Positions 26,419-34,927 are shown, counted from the stretch's first letter. The stretch is 45,751 nucleotides of DNA from Verrucomicrobiales bacterium (GCA_005793375.1 SXSK01000104.1:1-45751); one strand, 5' to 3'. Program-made: numbers and translations. The notes: generated from the sequence alone by a model not told the origin.

Positions 26419-27004
26419 CTCCAATATTGTGAACTGCTGCACGTTCCGGCATTGCATCAAACTGCCGGATTGTGTCGGGGTGATCGATGTCGTGAAGCCA
26501 GTCGACTTGCTGCCAGACGAACTCAAGATTTCCCCGGATAGTCCGACGATTCTGACCACGTTGGCTCCTATGAATATTCCATTGTCGCTATTGCCGTCCC
26601 AGGTCGATGTGCAAGAAGTGGCGTTGCTGGTGGATGGCGTCCGCGTCGCGCAGACAGCAACACCTGCGAAGAGTCTCCGCCTGGGGACACTTCGACCGGG
26701 CGCTTATGAATTGAGCTTGGAAACCACCGACAGTTCGGGCGCGATCAGGTTGTCTGCGCCTATGATGCTTCTGGTTCAACCGGAATTGACTCCGGGCATC
26801 TTGGAAGCCGAGTCGGTAACCGGAGGGGTTGAGTTGCGCATCCAGACCATTGCTGGCGAGAAGTGTTGGGTGGAGAGCGCCACGTCACTCGACCCGGAGA
26901 ATTGGAAGACCGAAGAGACGCTGACGGGCGACGGGAAGGTACGGCGCCAGAAGGTTCCGTTGAGTGATGGAAAAGCGCGCTTCTTCCGAGTTCGAATGCA
27001 ATAG
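26306..27004 (+). CDS. C-terminal part of the same secreted protein, in the +1 frame
   Basis: The frame opens at an ATG at 26306 inside the previous gene, but real protein sequence probably starts near 26360. It contains a Cys-rich stretch (CPQVCFRVSLHDSNIVNCC, then CIKLPDC), an Ig/cadherin-like region (VDVQEVALLVDGVRVAQTATPAKSLRLGTLRPGAYELSLETTDSSG) and a C-terminal module (EKCWVESATSLDPENWKTEETLTGDG...RFFRVRMQ) of a type common at the end of verrucomicrobial secreted proteins. There is no signal peptide of its own, which supports a continuation of the upstream frame. Confidence 0.55.
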   Translation: MVCELATRTPAIIRKVVSTTIASTNLCPQVCFRVSLHDSNIVNCCTFRHCIKLPDCVGVIDVVKPVDLLPDELKISPDSPTILTTLAPMNIPLSLLPSQVDVQEVALLVDGVRVAQTATPAKSLRLGTLRPGAYELSLETTDSSGAIRLSAPMMLLVQPELTPGILEAESVTGGVELRIQTIAGEKCWVESATSLDPENWKTEETLTGDGKVRRQKVPLSDGKARFFRVRMQ

Positions 27005-27018
27005 AGAATCGCACGCTA

Positions 27019-28056
27019 CTAGGACCGTTGCTTCCATCGAAGCCGGCGCCAACGGCGTCGCCGCAGATCGCGTTGGGCGTCGGTCACTACCTTGTCCCAT
27101 TGAAACGCCGGGCCGGGGTCGTGCTTCTCTTTTTGAATGTGGAAATGCCCGAGAAGCCCGGTGTACTGGGTGAGTTGGTTTTCGGACAGTTTACCGAGGA
27201 CCAACTTCCCCGACTCGTCGCGAGGGTAATCGCATCGAAGTTTTGGAAAGACTCGGCAGAGACTGGCTGTAAGTTTGGTCAGCGCTGCGTATTGTTCCGG
27301 AGTGAAATCATATTGCACCAGTGTCTCGCCATGGATGTGGCCGACGATAGGGTTCGGTCTTGCGGGGCGGCCTACAAAATTTGGAGTGCGCACCCCGGTT
27401 GGACTGACAAATTCTGGAATGGTGAGCCGCGTGGCGCCTTCGAGCTGAGTGTACCAAAGGTCGAGTTTTTTTCGCTGGGCCATAGGGACAGCGCCGATTT
27501 GGGCGATCTCGATACCGATAGCGCGGGTGTTGGCTGTCGTGGCGTGCCAGGCGCGCTCCTTCAGGTCCAACGTCTGATAGATCGTGCCATCGACATCGAG
27601 GAGAAAATGGACACTCAAGCCCCGGCGATCATGCAGCGTTTCAAAACACCGTCGACTTGTGCCGCTGACGTCGTAATGGAGGACAAAAAGGTCGATGACT
27701 TTTCGAAGGGAATCGAGATCCCATCCTTGGGTTCGAACTCGTTCCAGGTCGTTTGAGGAGAGTTGGCTGGATTGACGAAATCCGTAGCGGTTGGGAGTCT
27801 CGAGTTGGGAATTCTCCGTTTTAGTGGTTTTCCAGTCGGCTCTATCGGCGGGGACAAACTTCCTCTCCACGCGGTAGGCGTCGTAACCACCGGGTTCCAT
27901 CCAATTGACCACGCGCGTTCCTGAGTGGAACGGTTCACCGCACACCAGGATCTCGTCTCCTCCGCGGAGTGAGTGTTCACCGTACTTGGGAACGATTCGG
28001 CAACCGGTAATCAGTTCAGCCATCAGGAGGGCGATAAATACGGTCGCGGGACGCAT
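27019..28056 (-). CDS. lipoprotein N-acetylmuramoyl-L-alanine amidase (Amidase_2 type)
   Basis: The enzyme cuts the bond between muramic acid and L-alanine in peptidoglycan or its fragments. From the ATG at 28056 there is a lipoprotein signal with lipobox LITGC, then a roughly 100-residue leader region, then the amidase domain. The domain shows LHYDVSG with a zinc His, VHFLLDVDGTIYQTLDLKERAWHATTANTRAIGIEI, and KHDPGPAFQWDKV with the second zinc His and the catalytic region. The very basic C-terminus (RRRRWRRLRW) is unusual and may bind wall or nucleic acid. ATGs at 28065 and 28056 are both possible; the open frame to 28188 is not needed. Confidence 0.85.
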   Translation of the reverse strand: MRPATVFIALLMAELITGCRIVPKYGEHSLRGGDEILVCGEPFHSGTRVVNWMEPGGYDAYRVERKFVPADRADWKTTKTENSQLETPNRYGFRQSSQLSSNDLERVRTQGWDLDSLRKVIDLFVLHYDVSGTSRRCFETLHDRRGLSVHFLLDVDGTIYQTLDLKERAWHATTANTRAIGIEIAQIGAVPMAQRKKLDLWYTQLEGATRLTIPEFVSPTGVRTPNFVGRPARPNPIVGHIHGETLVQYDFTPEQYAALTKLTASLCRVFPKLRCDYPRDESGKLVLGKLSENQLTQYTGLLGHFHIQKEKHDPGPAFQWDKVVTDAQRDLRRRRWRRLRWKQRS

Positions 28057-28195
28057 GGCTGCCATTGCCGCCAAGGTGTGACCCCTGGTCAAGGGAGAGT
28101 TCGGTTCGGCCGATGGTTTATTGCGATTGGGTGGGTGTGTTTCAAGATTGAACGAGGGCTTAGGCAGGAGATAGGAGAGCGGCCACAAACTTGAA

Positions 28196-28225
28196 AAATG
28201 TATCCTCTTAAAATGTATCCTCTTA
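28196..28225. repeat. tandem 15-bp direct repeat, two perfect copies
   Basis: The unit AAATGTATCCTCTTA occurs at 28196-28210 and again at 28211-28225. It lies between the PIN toxin stop and the amidase gene; on the minus strand each unit reads TAAGAGGATACATTT, which contains TACATT, the same -10-like hexamer as in the nearby antitoxin promoter. It may carry amidase promoter or operator sites, or be a simple duplication. Confidence 0.7.
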
Positions 28226-28238
28226 TTGTCTGAACATC

Positions 28239-28643
28239 TTACCTCATAGTTTGTTCGAACCTGAAGAAATCACCAGGCCTGACCACCTTTATTCCCTGGA
28301 ACCGGCCAAGTACCAAAAGGTCTTTGTCGAGCGTCACGAGAAACAGGGCGTGAGCCGCAATCGCGGTTCCAAGGATCGGCAGGTCAGTCTCGTCACGGCA
28401 CAGTCCTTTTTCGACCGTGACTGGCTCTACGAGACTCGAAACACGCCGAAGCCTTGTCATGACCTTCAGGATCTCGTCTTCGCTGAATCCAGCCTTCTCT
28501 CGGAGCTTTCTCTGCACTTCATTCAAGATGAATTCTGATATCACCAATTCGTGACGCTCGGCCACTGCATCCAGAAGCTGCGTGCAAACGCCAGGGAAGG
28601 CGGTCGCGGCGATGAGGACCGACGAATCAATCGTTACGCGCAC
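28239..28643 (-). CDS. PIN-domain toxin (COG1569-type)
   Basis: The 134-residue protein is a PIN ribonuclease of the 'putative toxin-antitoxin component' group. Acidic residues are in place: Asp in VTIDSSVLI, Glu in ILNEVQRKL, and Asp in DETDLPILGTA and TLDKDLL. The start is a GTG at 28643 that overlaps the antitoxin stop by ten bases, giving translational coupling. Length and all motif spacing are normal, so it is likely active. Confidence 0.88.
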   Translation of the reverse strand: MRVTIDSSVLIAATAFPGVCTQLLDAVAERHELVISEFILNEVQRKLREKAGFSEDEILKVMTRLRRVSSLVEPVTVEKGLCRDETDLPILGTAIAAHALFLVTLDKDLLVLGRFQGIKVVRPGDFFRFEQTMR

Positions 28644-28864
28644 GGGTCTTCGCCAATGGCTTTGAGTACATCGGCCTCGGTGAAAATTCCGCGACGCTCG
28701 AAAAGAGGCATCACTTCAGTCCGAAGAGCCTTCCATTCTTCGACCCGAAGAAGCCGTTCAATGGCTTCCCTCGCCAAGTCGCTTTTGGACACGCCACGAG
28801 ACTTGGCCTTATCCTCAAGCCTCGCTTCCAGCAGGTCGTCGATTCGGAGAGTCAGTGTAGCCAC
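28634..28864 (-). CDS. ribbon-helix-helix antitoxin
   Basis: The protein from the GTG at 28864 has 76 residues: an RHH/CopG-type N-terminus (ATLTLRIDDLLEARLEDKAKSRGVSKSDLAREAIERLLR) and a C-terminal tail (FERRGIFTEADVLKAIGEDP) for toxin binding. A TTG at 28900 would extend the frame, but that TTG is part of a -35 hexamer. The predicted transcript start falls within a base or so of the GTG, so the message is probably leaderless. It is coupled to the PIN toxin gene. Confidence 0.82.
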   Translation of the reverse strand: MATLTLRIDDLLEARLEDKAKSRGVSKSDLAREAIERLLRVEEWKALRTEVMPLFERRGIFTEADVLKAIGEDPCA

Positions 28865-28871
28865 GTAATAC

Positions 28872-28900
28872 AATGTAGCACGCTTGGAGATTCTGGTCAA
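28872..28900 (-). promoter_or_regulatory. promoter of the RHH-PIN toxin-antitoxin operon
   Basis: On the minus strand, TTGACC (28900-28895) and TACATT (28877-28872) are separated by exactly 17 bases, matching a housekeeping sigma-factor promoter well. Transcription would start near 28865, next to the GTG start codon at 28864. Confidence 0.6.
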
Positions 28901-29097
28901 CGAGTTAGAAAAGGGTGGAGCGGAGAGCGGTTATCCACAGCACTCGCCGTCCGGGGAGAGCGGGAAAAACCGGGGGCTGGCGTTGTTGCTCAAGCGAATT
29001 CCAATCTCTTGAATCTGAGTTGTCTCGGCCGTTTGTTGGCACCGACCACTGCTCCTTCGCAGAGCTTCCAGCTTCAGCCCCTGGTTTTTCTCGCTCT

Positions 29098-29227
29098 CAT
29101 CGTGTTTCCGAAAACGGAGATTGAGCAACGATCCCGCAGTGATCGTTCTTTAATGCCTGAAGGGCTTTTGGAGTCCCTAGGGGATCGGGAGCGGATTGAG
29201 TTGTTGAAGTATTTGACCTCGAACTAA
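29098..29227 (+). pseudogene. C-terminal remnant of a haem-binding-domain protein
   Basis: The frame ending at the TAA at 29225-29227 reads KTEIEQRSRSDRSLMPEGLLES, followed by LGDRERIELLKYLTSN. This pattern closely resembles the end of the PVC-type 'putative haem-binding domain' proteins, where SLMPEGLL and a short closing helix follow the cytochrome c domain. No CxxCH or other part is present upstream in any frame. The bases from 28901 to 29097 show no gene that I can support. It is probably the decayed end of a deleted gene. Confidence 0.5.
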
Positions 29228-29237
29228 TGGCACTCCC

Positions 29238-29594
29238 TCAATGCAATACCCGCTCGCTGGACTTCATGACTCCATCGGGACGGAATACCAATCGATGATA
29301 TTCGTTGCCCCCGCGCCAGGAACCGATTTGTTGACCGACACCGACGCCACTATGGCGTGAGTAGCTGCCGAGGCCGAAGCTCAGATTCACACCGCCGCGT
29401 TCGCGCAAGTGCCATTCGGCAACTCGGGTTCCTTCCGACAATTTGCTTTCCCTATCGGGCGGTCCCAGTTCGCTCACCGCCTGGTCATAAGTGAACACGC
29501 CGACGCGAGCCTGCCAGTCAATGGCTCCCTTCTTTGAGGCGCAGCCCGACCCCAGCAACATCCACAGCAGCGACAGCACACATAACCATTTCAT
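29238..29594 (-). CDS. small lipoprotein (SmpA/OmlA-like fold suspected)
   Basis: From the ATG at 29594 the product has 118 residues with lipobox LGSGC. The mature part (TYDQAVSELGPPDRESKLSEGTRVAEWHL, then a Gly-rich central stretch and EYHRLVFRPDGVM) resembles short outer-membrane lipoproteins that recognise a 'GxPD' turn, as in SmpA/BamE relatives, but the similarity is weak. Function unknown. Confidence 0.65.
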   Translation of the reverse strand: MKWLCVLSLLWMLLGSGCASKKGAIDWQARVGVFTYDQAVSELGPPDRESKLSEGTRVAEWHLRERGGVNLSFGLGSYSRHSGVGVGQQIGSWRGGNEYHRLVFRPDGVMKSSERVLH

Positions 29595-29938
29595 GTCGCG
29601 ATTGTACTGATGTGGTTGGGCAGAGCAATCCTGACAGCGTGTTTCGCTCAACTTGCGAAACGTCCTGAGTCACTTCGAGTTGGTGACATTTTTGGTGGTT
29701 CAAGTCGTTGCTTCGCAAAAAAAGTCTGGGTCATCCCACATCGGAGCGATCCAGGGTGGGCTCACTCGTCCTATGGAGAGGCCCACCCGTTTGGAGTCAC
29801 GGCTGTTGCCCTTTGAGATTGTGGATATCGAGAAGATCTTGTGGCTTCGGAGAGGCCAAGCTGAGCGCGGCCGGCGTACGGAATAATCGGCTGAATTCCT
29901 CATTCGCCTGGCGCTCGAAGTCGTTTACAGTCAGGCCT
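29595..29938. other. intergenic region of 344 bases, nothing recognised
   Basis: The interval lies between divergent genes. The frame of the next gene stays open through most of it (back to 29708), but without motif, start signal or protein-like composition. It contains an A-rich tract near 29718-29725. It should carry the promoters for the lipoprotein and the CNNM operon; I could not identify them. Confidence 0.4.
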
Positions 29939-31192
29939 GTGAACCTGCCAGTCACAATCGTTGTTCCCGCGCTGCTCCTGTGCGTCGCGGGCAGCGCCTT
30001 CTTTGCCCTGGCGGAGACCGCCCTGTTTTCTTTGGGACTGTGGCGGGCGCGGGTGTTGGCGGAAAAAGATCCAGCTAGAGGCCAAGTATTGGTGCGGCTG
30101 CTAAGTCATCCGGACGATCTCCTGGCGACGATTGTTTTCGGGAACACGTTTTTTAATGGGTTTGTCGTCGCGCTGAGTTTGCTCCTGGCATTCGCCCATG
30201 GATGGCCATGGTGGATGGTGAGTTTGGCACTGTTGTTGGTATTGGTACTTTTTTGCGAAGTGACGCCCAAGGCGTTTGCGGTTCGAAGCCCGGACCGGTG
30301 GGCGTTGCGGTTGGCGGTGCCGATGGCGCTGATTCAGAGCGCCACCCGATGGTTTCAACGCATGGCGCAACGGGTGGTGGACACCCTAATCCAGTGGATG
30401 GTCCCGAAGTCAATTGTGCCGGCGGCATCAAATCACGATGAGGAGAACTCGGATCTCATCGAGCTGGCGGCACAACAGGGAGCGCTGGGAATGCGTGAGA
30501 AGGAACTGATCCTTCAGATTCTCTCGCTGGATCGCCGCAACGCGAGAGACGTCATGAAGCCTCGAGCTCAGATGGTAGCGCTGCCCGATGACCTGCCGCA
30601 GGAAGAGCTGGTGGCGGCGTCGCGCAAGGCACGGCACCATCGAATCCCGCTCTACGACGAAACCCCGGATACGATTGTCGGTGTGTTGAATACGCGCACG
30701 CTGCTGCTTTCTCCCGAGGGGGATCTCGCCGAGGCGATTGAGTTTCCTTCATTTGTTCCGGCAACCATGAATTTACTGCAACTCTTTGAGTCGTTGCAGC
30801 GGCAGCAGCGGGGATTGGCAATCGTTCTGGATGAATTTGGCGGAACTGCTGGATTGGTGACCTTGCAGGACATTTTGGAGGCGGTCATTGGCCGCATTCG
30901 CGGGGAAGGGGAGACGGAAGGTTTTATCATGGAGCGCCTGGGGGCGGGTCGGTGGCGAGTGAGTGGCACCATGAGGTTGGATGATTTCCGCCGTGAACAC
31001 CCGTCACTACCGGATGAACCGGATGTCGACACGGTTGCGGGTTTGGTGTTGAAACTGGCCGAAGTGGTGCCTTGCGCTGGGGATACCTTTTCGCACCGAG
31101 GGCTGCGCTGGACGGTTCGATCTGCGGATGAGCGACGGATACGTGAAGTGGAGATCGAGCGAATTGAAAGCCGCGGAGGGCTTTTGGGATGA
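29939..31192 (+). CDS. CNNM/CorC-family membrane protein (DUF21-CBS-CorC_HlyC)
   Basis: The protein from the GTG at 29939 has 417 residues. DUF21 transmembrane domain, residues 1-190: VTIVVPALLLCVAGSAFFALAETALFSL, then FGNTFFNGFVVALSLLLAF; the usual GELxPK motif reads CEVTPKAFAV. A CBS pair follows (VMKPRAQMVALPDDLPQEELVAASRKARHHRIPLYD, GLAIVLDEFGGTAGLVTLQDILEAVIG), and a CorC_HlyC domain closes it (MRLDDFRREHPSLPDEPDVDTVAGLVL...VVPCAGD). The family is linked to magnesium or cobalt efflux and to membrane stress. It is first of three related genes in a row. Confidence 0.85.
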   Translation: MNLPVTIVVPALLLCVAGSAFFALAETALFSLGLWRARVLAEKDPARGQVLVRLLSHPDDLLATIVFGNTFFNGFVVALSLLLAFAHGWPWWMVSLALLLVLVLFCEVTPKAFAVRSPDRWALRLAVPMALIQSATRWFQRMAQRVVDTLIQWMVPKSIVPAASNHDEENSDLIELAAQQGALGMREKELILQILSLDRRNARDVMKPRAQMVALPDDLPQEELVAASRKARHHRIPLYDETPDTIVGVLNTRTLLLSPEGDLAEAIEFPSFVPATMNLLQLFESLQRQQRGLAIVLDEFGGTAGLVTLQDILEAVIGRIRGEGETEGFIMERLGAGRWRVSGTMRLDDFRREHPSLPDEPDVDTVAGLVLKLAEVVPCAGDTFSHRGLRWTVRSADERRIREVEIERIESRGGLLG

Positions 31193-32217
31193 ACGCCAGT
31201 CTGGTTCCCTTAGGTGTTTTCGTCGCCGCGTTGGCTGTCTCGTTCTTCATGTCGGGCTTTGAGGCGGGGGTTTTTGCGCTCAATCGTCTGCGCGTCCGGC
31301 AACTCATGCGCGAGGGCAATGCGTCGGCGCGGCGATTGCATGGCTATTTAGAAAGATCGGAGAACTTTCTCTGGACGATTTTTCTGGGGAACACGATCAG
31401 TAATTTCGTCGCTGTCACGGTGTTTGTGATTCAGCTGCAGCAGGTGGTGGGGGATCGTCCTTGGCTTTTCTGGATCGCCTTCATGATAGGCGGTTTCGCG
31501 CTGTACATCGCGGGAGAGTTGGTGCCGAAGACCTTGTTTCGAAAATTCCCGAACCGGATTTGCCTTCGGCTGGTGCGCCCATTCCAAGTGTTCCATATCG
31601 TATTATCGCCACTGGTCAGCGTCGTGGAGCGGTTTGCAAAATTCCTTTTGCGATGGTCCGGGGGGGCTTCCTATACGGGCAGTCTCTTTGCCAACCGGGA
31701 GGAATTTCGGCAATTGATCCGTGAACGAGGCGAGGCCCTCTCGGGAACGGAGCGGCGCCTGATCAATCGAATTCTTGATCTGCAAAACGTCACCGTCGCT
31801 CAGGTGGCACGACCCTTGCATAGTGCCACCACGGTGGATGCGGATACGACCGTCTCCGAAGTGATTGATCGCTGTCGCGAATGCAATCTCACCCGCCTGC
31901 CCGTCTGGAGTGGCGTTGGACGTCTCCGGCGCATCGTAGGCATCGTCAGCCTCAAAACAATTTTGCATTCTCAGACGGTCCCGCCTGGGGCCAAAGCGCG
32001 CGATGTACTGAGGCCGGCGCTATTTCTGGATGAAGCCACTCGTCTTGAGGATGCTCTGAGGCGACTTCAGCGCAGCGGACACCATTTCGCGATCGTCTTG
32101 GGAGCGGATCGGAAGGAGCACGGACTGGTGACGTTGTGGGATATTTTACGGGTTGTCTTTGGTGAGGCCAATACGGGATTGGTTGGGCGTCCTGTGGAAA
32201 AGGAGGAATCCCGATGA
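31189..32217 (+). CDS. CNNM-type membrane protein (DUF21-CBS, no CorC domain)
   Basis: The ATG overlaps the previous stop (ATGA), so the two are translationally coupled. The 342 residues have the DUF21 membrane domain with GNTISNFVAVTVFVIQLQ and the classical motif GELVPKTLFRK, then two CBS repeats (QVARPLHSATTVDADTTVSEVIDRCRECNLTRLPVWSG, and HHFAIVLGADRKEHGLVTLWDILRVVFGE). The C-terminal CorC_HlyC domain is missing. It could form hetero-oligomers with its two full-length neighbours. Confidence 0.85.
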   Translation: MNASLVPLGVFVAALAVSFFMSGFEAGVFALNRLRVRQLMREGNASARRLHGYLERSENFLWTIFLGNTISNFVAVTVFVIQLQQVVGDRPWLFWIAFMIGGFALYIAGELVPKTLFRKFPNRICLRLVRPFQVFHIVLSPLVSVVERFAKFLLRWSGGASYTGSLFANREEFRQLIRERGEALSGTERRLINRILDLQNVTVAQVARPLHSATTVDADTTVSEVIDRCRECNLTRLPVWSGVGRLRRIVGIVSLKTILHSQTVPPGAKARDVLRPALFLDEATRLEDALRRLQRSGHHFAIVLGADRKEHGLVTLWDILRVVFGEANTGLVGRPVEKEESR

Positions 32218-32260
32218 ACCGCGGAGGTGAGTTTTGGTCTCGGGGGTGGGGGGCTGAATT

Positions 32261-33631
32261 GTGAACGAGTTGATGTCCATACTGGTCCAGTCCGTAGCGA
32301 CGGTTTTGATCATCTTGATCAATGGATTCTTTGTGGCTGCCGAGTTCGCTTTGGTAAAGATTCGCGACACTCAACTGCAACCGTTCGTCGCCAAGGGCCA
32401 TCGTCGCGCCCGTTTGGCCAAGAATATCTTGTCGAACCTGGATAGTTATCTGAGCGCCTGCCAGCTTGGCATTACGCTGGCCAGCCTGGGTTTGATGAAG
32501 GTGGGTGACCCATTGTTTGAGAGATTATTACACCCGGTGTTGGTCTGGGTGGGGATCCAATCGGTCCAGTGGCAGCATGCGATTTCCTTTAGTGTTGGCT
32601 ACACGTTGCTGACGTTTCTTCACATTATTGTGGGCGAGCAGGGCCCCAAGTTTTTGGCCATCAAACGGCCGCTCGAAACCTCGCTGCAAATCGCCTTTCC
32701 GCTCAAATGGTTCTTCTATGCCACGTATCCGTTCATCTGGTTCCTCAATGTCTCGTCGCTTTGGTTTCTCCGGCAATTTGGCATTGAAACTGGAGGTGAG
32801 CACGATGTCGAACACAGTTCAGACGAATTGCGCTTGATGGTCGCGGCCCGACAGCGTGAACCCGGTGAAGGCGCTCTCGGCCAGGAAATTGTTCTCAACG
32901 CCTTCGACTTGAGGCATCGGACCGTCCGCGATGTCATGCGACCGCGCCATGAAATCGTCGCACTCGATACGTCGGCCCTCATCCAGGAATGCCTGGAGGT
33001 GGCGGACCGAACGAGATACTCGCGCTTTCCGCTGGCGGAAGAGGGCAATCTTGACCGAACGGTGGGTGTCGTGCATTTCAAGGATCTGTTCGCACAACGG
33101 AATACCGCCAAGTCGGGTAATGATCTTCGGGCGGTCGCCCGCAAACTGATCTATGTGCCGGAGAGCGCCCGTCTCGAAAAAGTTCTGGGTCTGTTTCTCG
33201 AACGTAAACTGCACTTCGCCATCGTGGTCGATGAGTACGGTGGTTCTACGGGGATTGTCACTTTGGAGAATTGCCTCGAACAGTTGGTGGGAGAAATTCA
33301 GGATGAGTTTGATCAGGAAAAACCTCGACTGGTCGCCAAAGGAGAGAACGAGTGGGAGTTGGAGGGGACGCTGCCGTTGTTCGAGATCACCGAACTCATC
33401 GGTCAACCATTGGTTGCCGATGGAGTCACCAGTGTGGGTGGTTGGTTGACTCAGCGGTTGGGAGGATTCCCCAAGCGTGGAGATCGGGTGAGCGTCGGGG
33501 ACTACGATTTTGTCGTCGAAGAACTCGCTGGACTACGCGTGGCGCGTATCAGTCTGGTGCCGCGCCCACTCCTTTCGGGAGACACTGGATTCTTCAAGTC
33601 ATCCAAGCCCTCAAATTCCGCAACTCATTAA
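32261..33631 (+). CDS. CNNM/CorC-family membrane protein (hemolysin-type)
   Basis: This third family member starts at a GTG and has 456 residues: DUF21 (VLIILINGFFVAAEFALVKIRDTQL), a CBS pair (VMRPRHEIVALDTSALIQECLEVADRTRYSRFPLAEEG; HFAIVVDEYGGSTGIVTLENCLEQLVGEIQDEFD) and a CorC_HlyC domain (ELEGTLPLFEITELIG, then SVGGWLTQRLGGFPKRGDRV). The GELxPK motif here reads VGEQGPKFLAI. It is a more typical member than the first, from which it differs widely. Confidence 0.88.
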   Translation: MNELMSILVQSVATVLIILINGFFVAAEFALVKIRDTQLQPFVAKGHRRARLAKNILSNLDSYLSACQLGITLASLGLMKVGDPLFERLLHPVLVWVGIQSVQWQHAISFSVGYTLLTFLHIIVGEQGPKFLAIKRPLETSLQIAFPLKWFFYATYPFIWFLNVSSLWFLRQFGIETGGEHDVEHSSDELRLMVAARQREPGEGALGQEIVLNAFDLRHRTVRDVMRPRHEIVALDTSALIQECLEVADRTRYSRFPLAEEGNLDRTVGVVHFKDLFAQRNTAKSGNDLRAVARKLIYVPESARLEKVLGLFLERKLHFAIVVDEYGGSTGIVTLENCLEQLVGEIQDEFDQEKPRLVAKGENEWELEGTLPLFEITELIGQPLVADGVTSVGGWLTQRLGGFPKRGDRVSVGDYDFVVEELAGLRVARISLVPRPLLSGDTGFFKSSKPSNSATH

Positions 33632-33643
33632 CCAGACCTCAGT

Positions 33644-34927
33644 ATGAAACCATCTGCGATATCATTGGTAGCCTCTCTGGCATTGGTAATCACCCTGGAT
33701 CCAGCAATCGGTGCACCACCGAAGGACTCATCCAATTGGCCGCGGTGGAGGGGGCCCAATGACAGCGGGAGCAACACCCAGGGAACTTATCCCAGTCGAT
33801 TTTCAGCAGACCAAGGCATCCTTTGGAAGGCCGTTCTACCGGAGAAGGGTTGTTCGACGCCGATCGTCTGGAATCAACAGATCTATCTGACGACACCTTC
33901 AGCCGGACAGGACGCGGTGATGGCGCTGGACTGGCAGGGTAAACAGCTCTGGCTCTCGACCGTGGGCCCTGAATCAGCCGGTCGCCATCGCAACGGTTCC
34001 GGCAGCAATCCATCCCCGGTCACTGATGGCGACGCGATATTTGTTCTCTTCAAGAGTGGAAATCTGGCAGCCGTGGATTTGAACGGTCGCGTTCTCTGGA
34101 AAAAGAACCTGATCGAAGCCTATGGCAAGAGTACCTTGTACTGGGATTATGGTTCGTCGCCGGTGCTCACGGAAAAGGCGGTCGTGGTCTCGACATTGCA
34201 CCAAGGTGAATCCTATCTCGCGGCGTTCGACAAACGCTCCGGAGAACTCCAGTGGAAGGTGGCTCGGAATTATCCGACACCCGTTGAAAACGACCACAGT
34301 TATGCGACCCCAATTTCGATCCGCCATGCCGGTCGGGAAGCCTTGCTGGTTTGGGGTGCTGAGCATCTCACGGCTCACGACGCGTCGTCGGGGCAGGTGG
34401 TCTGGACCTGCGGTGCCTTTAATCCTGAAGGCAAGGCCAATTGGGTGGCCGTGTCCTCGCCGGTCGTGGTGGGAGATATTGCAGTGGTTCCATTTGGGCG
34501 CGGGTCACGGTTGCATGGAATCAAATTGGGTGGGTCCGGCGATGTGACAACCTCACATCGGGCCTGGCTCCGAGAAGGGACCGGAACATTTGTGCCGTCT
34601 CCCGTCGAGTATCGCGGCAAGGTGTACATGGTCCGGGATCGGGGCGAGGTGGAATGCGTGGACCCGGTAACTGGACAATCGTTATGGACAGCTGAGTTCC
34701 CCAAGGGCAGTGCCAGCTTCTATGCGTCGCCTGCCGTTGCAGACGGCAAGATCTATGCGCCGCGCGAAGATGGCGTGGTCTTCGTGGGTCGGGTGGATGG
34801 GAAATTTGAGATGCTCGCTGAGAATGTCATGGGCGAGCGAGTCATTGCGTCACCGGTGCCGGTCGCTGGACGGATCTTGTTGCGCGGCGAGAAGACTTTG
34901 TTTTGTGTTGGGTCCAATCGCCCATGA
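33644..34927 (+). CDS. secreted PQQ-like beta-propeller protein
   Basis: The 427-residue protein has a signal peptide (MKPSAISLVASLALVITLDPAIGA) and repeating propeller blades of the PQQ type: VMALDWQGKQLWLSTVG, LAAVDLNGRVLWKKNLIEAY, LAAFDKRSGELQWKVAR, VECVDPVTGQSLWTAEFPKGSASF. The opening NWPRWRGPNDSG is typical of PVC outer-membrane-associated propellers. No dehydrogenase catalytic motif is evident, so a structural or binding role is as likely as PQQ-dependent catalysis. It starts 12 bases after the CNNM gene and its stop overlaps the next start (ATGA). Confidence 0.87.
   Translation: MKPSAISLVASLALVITLDPAIGAPPKDSSNWPRWRGPNDSGSNTQGTYPSRFSADQGILWKAVLPEKGCSTPIVWNQQIYLTTPSAGQDAVMALDWQGKQLWLSTVGPESAGRHRNGSGSNPSPVTDGDAIFVLFKSGNLAAVDLNGRVLWKKNLIEAYGKSTLYWDYGSSPVLTEKAVVVSTLHQGESYLAAFDKRSGELQWKVARNYPTPVENDHSYATPISIRHAGREALLVWGAEHLTAHDASSGQVVWTCGAFNPEGKANWVAVSSPVVVGDIAVVPFGRGSRLHGIKLGGSGDVTTSHRAWLREGTGTFVPSPVEYRGKVYMVRDRGEVECVDPVTGQSLWTAEFPKGSASFYASPAVADGKIYAPREDGVVFVGRVDGKFEMLAENVMGERVIASPVPVAGRILLRGEKTLFCVGSNRP

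Noticed and set aside
28931-29128. 65-residue minus-strand frame ending in GECCG
   Set aside because: No start signal, motif or context; probably a chance frame in the decayed interval.
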